From NCBI RefSeq assembly GCF_932526225.1, contig NC_064034.1, positions 18,414,927 to 18,474,926 on the forward strand: a DNA stretch of 60,000 bases, read 5' to 3'. The notes under the pieces were generated by a model that worked only from the letters and a program-made list of their open reading frames with translations, did not search any database and was not told where the DNA came from. The stretch comes from Nematostella vectensis (lineage: Eukaryota; Cnidaria; Anthozoa; Actiniaria; Edwardsiidae). Positions 55,227 through 60,000 of the stretch are shown piece by piece; the first letter of the stretch is position 1; every line of letters starts with the position of its first letter. The position numbers and the translations under genes were made by a program.

Positions 55227-56786
55227 ATGAATTCGACACTGGAAGAGGCCGTGCGCCCAATTGGCACTAACGCAAGTAGTGAAGGGGAGCGAAACCAGGG
55301 GCTAAGAGTCGCTAAACTCTGCGTGTACCTCCTAATTCTGCTATGCAGCGCGTCGGGCAACACATTGGTCATCCTGTCCGTGGTGCTATTCAGGCGCATG
55401 AAGACCGTCCCCAACATGTTTATCGCAAACCTTGCAGCGTGTGATTTCGTTACCACTGTGTCTAGTATCCCGTTTGATTTGGCGGCGGATGAGCTCGGGT
55501 ATTGGCCTTACGGGGCAGTCATGTGCAAGCTTCTATGGCCGCTTGCTACCTTCACGACCTTAGCCGCGGTGTTGACCTTACTGGCGATCTCTGTTGATCG
55601 GTATATAGCCCTGCTCTACCCGCTCAACATCAAATACCGGATTACCAAGCGACGCTTCTACATCATCATGGTGATAGTGTATGTCGTCTCTGCATGGGCT
55701 ATTCTACCGTATATGATATTTCAGGAGTATCAACCTGGGGACGGAGCTGGGACTTTACCTCAATGCGGCGAGGAGTGGCCGGATTTCAGCTACCGCAAGG
55801 CGTACACTGTGTTCTTATTCTGCCTGCAGTATGGGGTGCCTTTGCCTTTTATGATCTTTATATACACCAAGCTTGGTATGGTGCTATTTAAGAACACTAA
55901 GCAGATGAAAGCGTTCAGCGGGGGTAATAAAGCAAAAACCAATAGCGGTACTCCGGTGTTTATAAGGCGCATTGATTCTAACGCAAAGACTAGGACCTCG
56001 GAGATGCTCATAAAGCGAACAGAGAGTACGGATAGCAGAACTCGATCACTGAACAAGAGAAGGCAGCAAAACAGCAAGACGGTGAAAATGTTCCTGCTAA
56101 TTGTAACTATATTTTTATTCTTCATGCTTCCAAATCAAATCTTATGGCTGTTGTTTGACTTTGGGAATTCGGAATACCTCTTGGCGCATCTCGATTTGAT
56201 AGCGTTTACCTGCCGCGCATTTACGTACACGAATTCTGTGTTGAACGCAGCTATCTACGGCGCTTGCAACGGTAGTTTTCGCAACGCGTTCGCCTGTACT
56301 CTCAAGTGCAAATGCGGGCACAAGCACCAACGCCAGCACTTACTGAACGTCAGCGTTTACAGAAAAGATAAGGTTTGTAACGGACGTAAGATCTCTCGTA
56401 ATGAGAACGCCAATGCGTCTAGGGACGACACCGGAGATACGCAAGCGAGCGAGTGCAAAAAAACATCACCAACCAAGAAAACCGTAAATTTTTTGTCCCC
56501 GCATCCGTCTGACAATTGCATTGTGCGAGATCATAAGTCACGAGCTGATAATGGGATAATGGTCGAGACTAATGCATCGTCAGAGGTGGAATGCTGCGAG
56601 GAGGTATTTGACTCCCCGCCATGCGACTGCGAAAAGTCTCTGATTGCAGATGATTTCACCTGCGAATCGAAAATTGAAGGACTTTTGAATCAAATTAACA
56701 GCGACGTTCAATCGGATTTACTGGGCAGTGATTTCAAACTAGACAAGGCGGATATAGACAAAGATTTGCGCGAAACCATTTTATGA
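55227..56786 (+). CDS. Class A (rhodopsin-family) GPCR, neuropeptide-receptor-like, intronless
   Basis: Single exon, 519 aa, ATG at 55227. N-terminus has NxS/T sites at N2 and N15 and no signal peptide. Seven hydrophobic segments at about 29-54, 63-86, 99-123, 144-165, 193-214, then two after about 285. Family marks: N45 in GNTLVI (TM1), NLAACD with D73 (TM2), WPYG and C100 pairing with C180, DRY at 124-126 followed by IALLYPL, and W157 (TM4). Third intracellular loop about 70 aa, basic. TM6 has FFMLPNQ in place of CWxP, and TM7 has NAAIY in place of NPxxY. The long cytoplasmic tail (about 150 aa) starts with a Cys cluster (CTLKCKCGHKH), a possible palmitoylation site, and ends in acidic sequence. 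It resembles neuropeptide receptors broadly; ligand and G protein are unknown. Confidence 0.9.
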   Translation: MNSTLEEAVRPIGTNASSEGERNQGLRVAKLCVYLLILLCSASGNTLVILSVVLFRRMKTVPNMFIANLAACDFVTTVSSIPFDLAADELGYWPYGAVMCKLLWPLATFTTLAAVLTLLAISVDRYIALLYPLNIKYRITKRRFYIIMVIVYVVSAWAILPYMIFQEYQPGDGAGTLPQCGEEWPDFSYRKAYTVFLFCLQYGVPLPFMIFIYTKLGMVLFKNTKQMKAFSGGNKAKTNSGTPVFIRRIDSNAKTRTSEMLIKRTESTDSRTRSLNKRRQQNSKTVKMFLLIVTIFLFFMLPNQILWLLFDFGNSEYLLAHLDLIAFTCRAFTYTNSVLNAAIYGACNGSFRNAFACTLKCKCGHKHQRQHLLNVSVYRKDKVCNGRKISRNENANASRDDTGDTQASECKKTSPTKKTVNFLSPHPSDNCIVRDHKSRADNGIMVETNASSEVECCEEVFDSPPCDCEKSLIADDFTCESKIEGLLNQINSDVQSDLLGSDFKLDKADIDKDLRETIL

Positions 56787-59700
56787 CCAAATGGAGCAAT
56801 CTAATCTTTTTATTAATAATGATAGAAGAGTAATGCAGAAACATCAGCACTCAGGCAGCCATATTTTGGTATTAGTTCATCAAAGGCAGGTCTAGTGTTC
56901 AATGCGTAGGCTTCTTTATGCTTGGTCTACCTGCAAAGTGTTAGCACTATGTTATTTGAGAAAAGACAAAATGCGCTGGTGGCATTACTGATACACGATT
57001 CGCCTCAAAAGTTATATTATCTCTGTAGCATTACTGCGGTTATTTCAATTTTACAAATCTCGCCAGGGATGCTAGAAGTAATAACACTAAGTATCGATGA
57101 AAAAGAAGGAGATGCCTTCATCTAAGTACTCGTGATAGCCTTCATGCCTGCTGGAAATAACACCACACCGGAACAATAACAATATATTTCAGGACATTAA
57201 GATCAAATATGATAAATCACAACGTCGTTAGACTGGGCCATCAGTACTTGCAACAGAAATATACATAGTTTCCCTGAAAGGCGCGCTATACTTGGCGGAT
57301 CAATTCTATACTCCCTCATCGCCATCTTGTTATTTGTCCTTTTCGCGGTTAGCACAATATTCTCCAAGTGTTAGCTTAACTGGATGGTACTTATGGATAT
57401 CACTTGATTTTACATGCGCCATTCAGCGAAGCTCTTTGATTAAAACCAAAGATAAATAAACAATTAGCGCGCACAAAGAACCGTTGGTCGATGGTCATGG
57501 AAAGGGTGGGAAGTTGCTCAAAATGATTGAATCCGTAAAAGTTAACCGATTTTCAAAGTTCAAGACAATAAAGGTGAAATGTAGAAAGTATCGATAATAT
57601 CCATAGTCGTTACGACTAACACCAATGTAAACCAACTGATTAACCCCAAATTACACAAAAGTGAGCTATAAATATATTTATTATATGATGAATAAAAAAC
57701 AAATAATTGCTATAAAATGGCCTTGTATGATGAGAAAAATAATACATCATTCTCATTAGTCCCTGACATGATCTTCAAATGATAAATTGTTCATTAGGTT
57801 GGGGTATATAAAGGCCATTAATGGACGGCTGTTTGCGGGAACCCTTGATATGCATCCTTGATATTCCACTAAAACGCCCTCCACCTGCTAACCTTATTAT
57901 ATCAACCAAAAACTACAAATGGAGACATTTACATCGAGGTGATTGAAAGGGCGCAGAACAAGCCCTTCCATCCCCCCCCCCCCTGATTTTATCCATAGCC
58001 TCCCTTCCCCCTTCTCCCGGATAAAAGACCGTGACGTCTATGGCTGAACCAGGCTGTTTGTTTCATTTAAGATAGAATCCAAAAAGGGTGACCATATCTA
58101 GATAGTAAGGTACCGGGTTCTCTGTGGTTGGATTCCCATTTTTTACAAGAAATTTTTGGATATTGTATCTTTAAAATATAACCAAGTTCTGACAATAAAC
58201 TATTCAGTTCGACGTTTCCCGAGAAAAAAGAAAATAATAAATAAAGAAGTTTACCATCCCTTTTAAAGCTTTCACATTTTTATGTTTCAAATCATTTTAC
58301 ACAGTTTAAAAAAAGGTATGTGAAAAATGTCTTCCGCCAATAACATTTCTGACGTGTTTTTTAAAGTTATGATTGTGAGAAGTTTTGGGGCGCTACTCTG
58401 GGAGACCTTGAGTCCGTTTGCTTCTCCTCATCACGTTACGTGTTTTTTGGGGGGATTTTGTAATGATGAAAGCGACAAAATCAAGAAACTAAAAATTGCT
58501 TTTTTTAACAAGAACAAGAGCAAAAACAGTAAATGGAACACCAAGTAAAATAAGTCTAGTCTAGAGAAAACTCTGTACATTATGACGATATACTTGTACT
58601 CAAGACTACCAGAGACTAATTGACAGTCAACAGAAGAAATCTAATACCCCATTCACATCACATATCAGCGCGAAAGGCCGTAAACAGGTCCAGACGCTTA
58701 TGTGTGACAGTAGATATTGACAGCTCGTTTCCTCTAGCCCGGGGTCAGCGGCTCGTACACGATGTGTTATCGGCTTGGGGTCTAGTCGGCTATATTGGGA
58801 AGTGATGGTACCTGTACAAGCCAAAAAAAAAAAAAAAAACCAGAGCCGCACTTCAGATAAATCCTGGTATAACACTACTGATTTCAGCCTTTCACGCCGT
58901 TATCAGTCGATACGCATTTAAAGAATGTCGATCAACCACTCCTTTGTTATTGTTTATAATTGTAAATACGCATGAGGTCTGATGCGTTATTGACGATACT
59001 TGATTGAAAATATCTTCGTAACTACAAGTAGACCATGATGCACTACGCGCCGAGTGGTCGTCTATGAACATCAGTGGCACAAAGAAATACCATTTATGCT
59101 GCGAGGGTTCTGTATTTGAGATTATCACAGTTTATTGTAGGGTAAGCATAACATGAAGACTAGCAAAGATGCGCAGTTAGAGTGCGACTCGCGCTACGGG
59201 ACGTCTATTATCTGGTCGTCACGAGAGGCAGCCATTCAGAGTAACAAAGAATGGTTGAGTGCTTTTCAGAACACGGATCACAAGCACAAACAACTCAAGA
59301 AATAACGCGGGGTACATCTGCTGCTTTTCTCTAAAGCTCACCTTGACCCACAAAAAGGCAAAAAAAATCTTTCCACGTGACCTTAACGTAAGGTGATCAC
59401 CTCTAAGCTTATGAGGGCCTCGAGTGAGGTCCCACATATAATGACGTCATGATGACATCACCAGTTTTTATCCCATTAGTGAAAGACTTTTGTAGTATGT
59501 GCTATTATCAGGTCAGCAAAAGTACGGCACAGAGCGGCCTAGAGCGTAAAATACAGTGGATGTTACGCTCGTATCTCGTAACTCCGACTCTTACGTCCCG
59601 CGGGATAGGCTCGAGCGTCCCGCGGGTCTGTATGACTAAAGATTATCAGATTATGGATAACATCAGACGTGCTGTTTACTCGGGGTAACAGAAAATAGAG

Positions 59701-60000
59701 AAACTAGAAAGCTCTCTACGCTTGTGAGTAGCTATAAAGTATGATTGGATAAGCCGGAAGTATTTAGAAAGGTTTCGTGACAATCGCCGTTTTTGCAATT
59801 GAAATAAGGTGAACACAATGTATATTTGTAGCTGAACATTTTTACTCCCTAAAATGATCAGACAAGTACAGTAGACAAAAATCATAAGAAGGATAAAATG
59901 AGGGAGAAGGGGTAAACCTATTTGTGATATTTCCATATTTGGTTAAAGACTTTGTTAAAGGATACCCAAAGGTCCCTCAATCTAAAGGCATAATGTTCAA
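56787..60000. other. Downstream of GPCR, no gene seen
   Basis: AT-rich sequence. A poly-C run at about 57975-57984 and a poly-A run at about 58827-58843. Frames at 58327-58548, 58620-58805 and 59449-59688 lack recognisable domains. Nothing here can be called a gene with confidence. Confidence 0.4.

Noticed and set aside
1-60000. tRNA, rRNA or snRNA genes
   Set aside because: None recognised by eye; a covariance-model search would be needed, so none is claimed.

Overview
The window looks like nuclear DNA of a cnidarian, most likely a sea anemone such as Nematostella (inference). The genes are animal genes with many short exons and AT-rich introns. There are also an intronless rhodopsin-type receptor, a Ty3/gypsy LTR element, small inverted-repeat elements and many minisatellites. 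Gene models were built by hand from reading frame, GT-AG sites, phase and remembered family sequences; no search was run.

Layout. (1) 553-3938 (+): the last five coding exons of an EFCAB7-like EF-hand protein. (2) 4129-6842 (-): a complete four-exon RasGEF (CDC25-domain) gene, convergent with the first; its exons join into an open frame of 453 aa. (3) 7771-8559 (+): a small two-exon gene of unknown function. (4) 9327-12000 (+): a decayed multi-domain gene with a domain resembling a repetitive cnidarian family, a RING-H2-like finger and a cysteine-protease-like domain. A 22-bp inverted repeat lies outside regions 3 and 4, at 7450-7471 and 12256-12277. (5) 12312-35252 (+): a complete 25-exon glycogen debranching enzyme gene (AGL), about 1,558 aa. 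Intron 4 holds an antisense gypsy element (15759-20257) with an unbroken 1,347-aa gag-pol frame, two LTRs and a 5-bp target duplication. Introns 2 and 19 each hold a copy of one TTAA-flanked MITE. (6) 38036-38380 (+): a roadblock/LC7 dynein light chain with no intron in its coding part. (7) 55227-56786 (+): an intronless class A GPCR of 519 aa. The remainder, chiefly 38.4-55.2 kb and 56.8-60 kb, is intergenic DNA with satellites and foldback repeats and no gene I can support.

The most unusual pattern is that tandem repeats repeatedly start on exon-intron junctions. In AGL the donors of exons 11, 12, 13 and 18 and the acceptors of exons 10, 17 and 18 are each copied from 2 to about 13 times into the adjoining intron. 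The RasGEF exon 2 donor and one EFCAB7-like donor show the same pattern. Each copy carries a potential splice site and often some coding sequence, so these genes contain rows of decoy splice sites.
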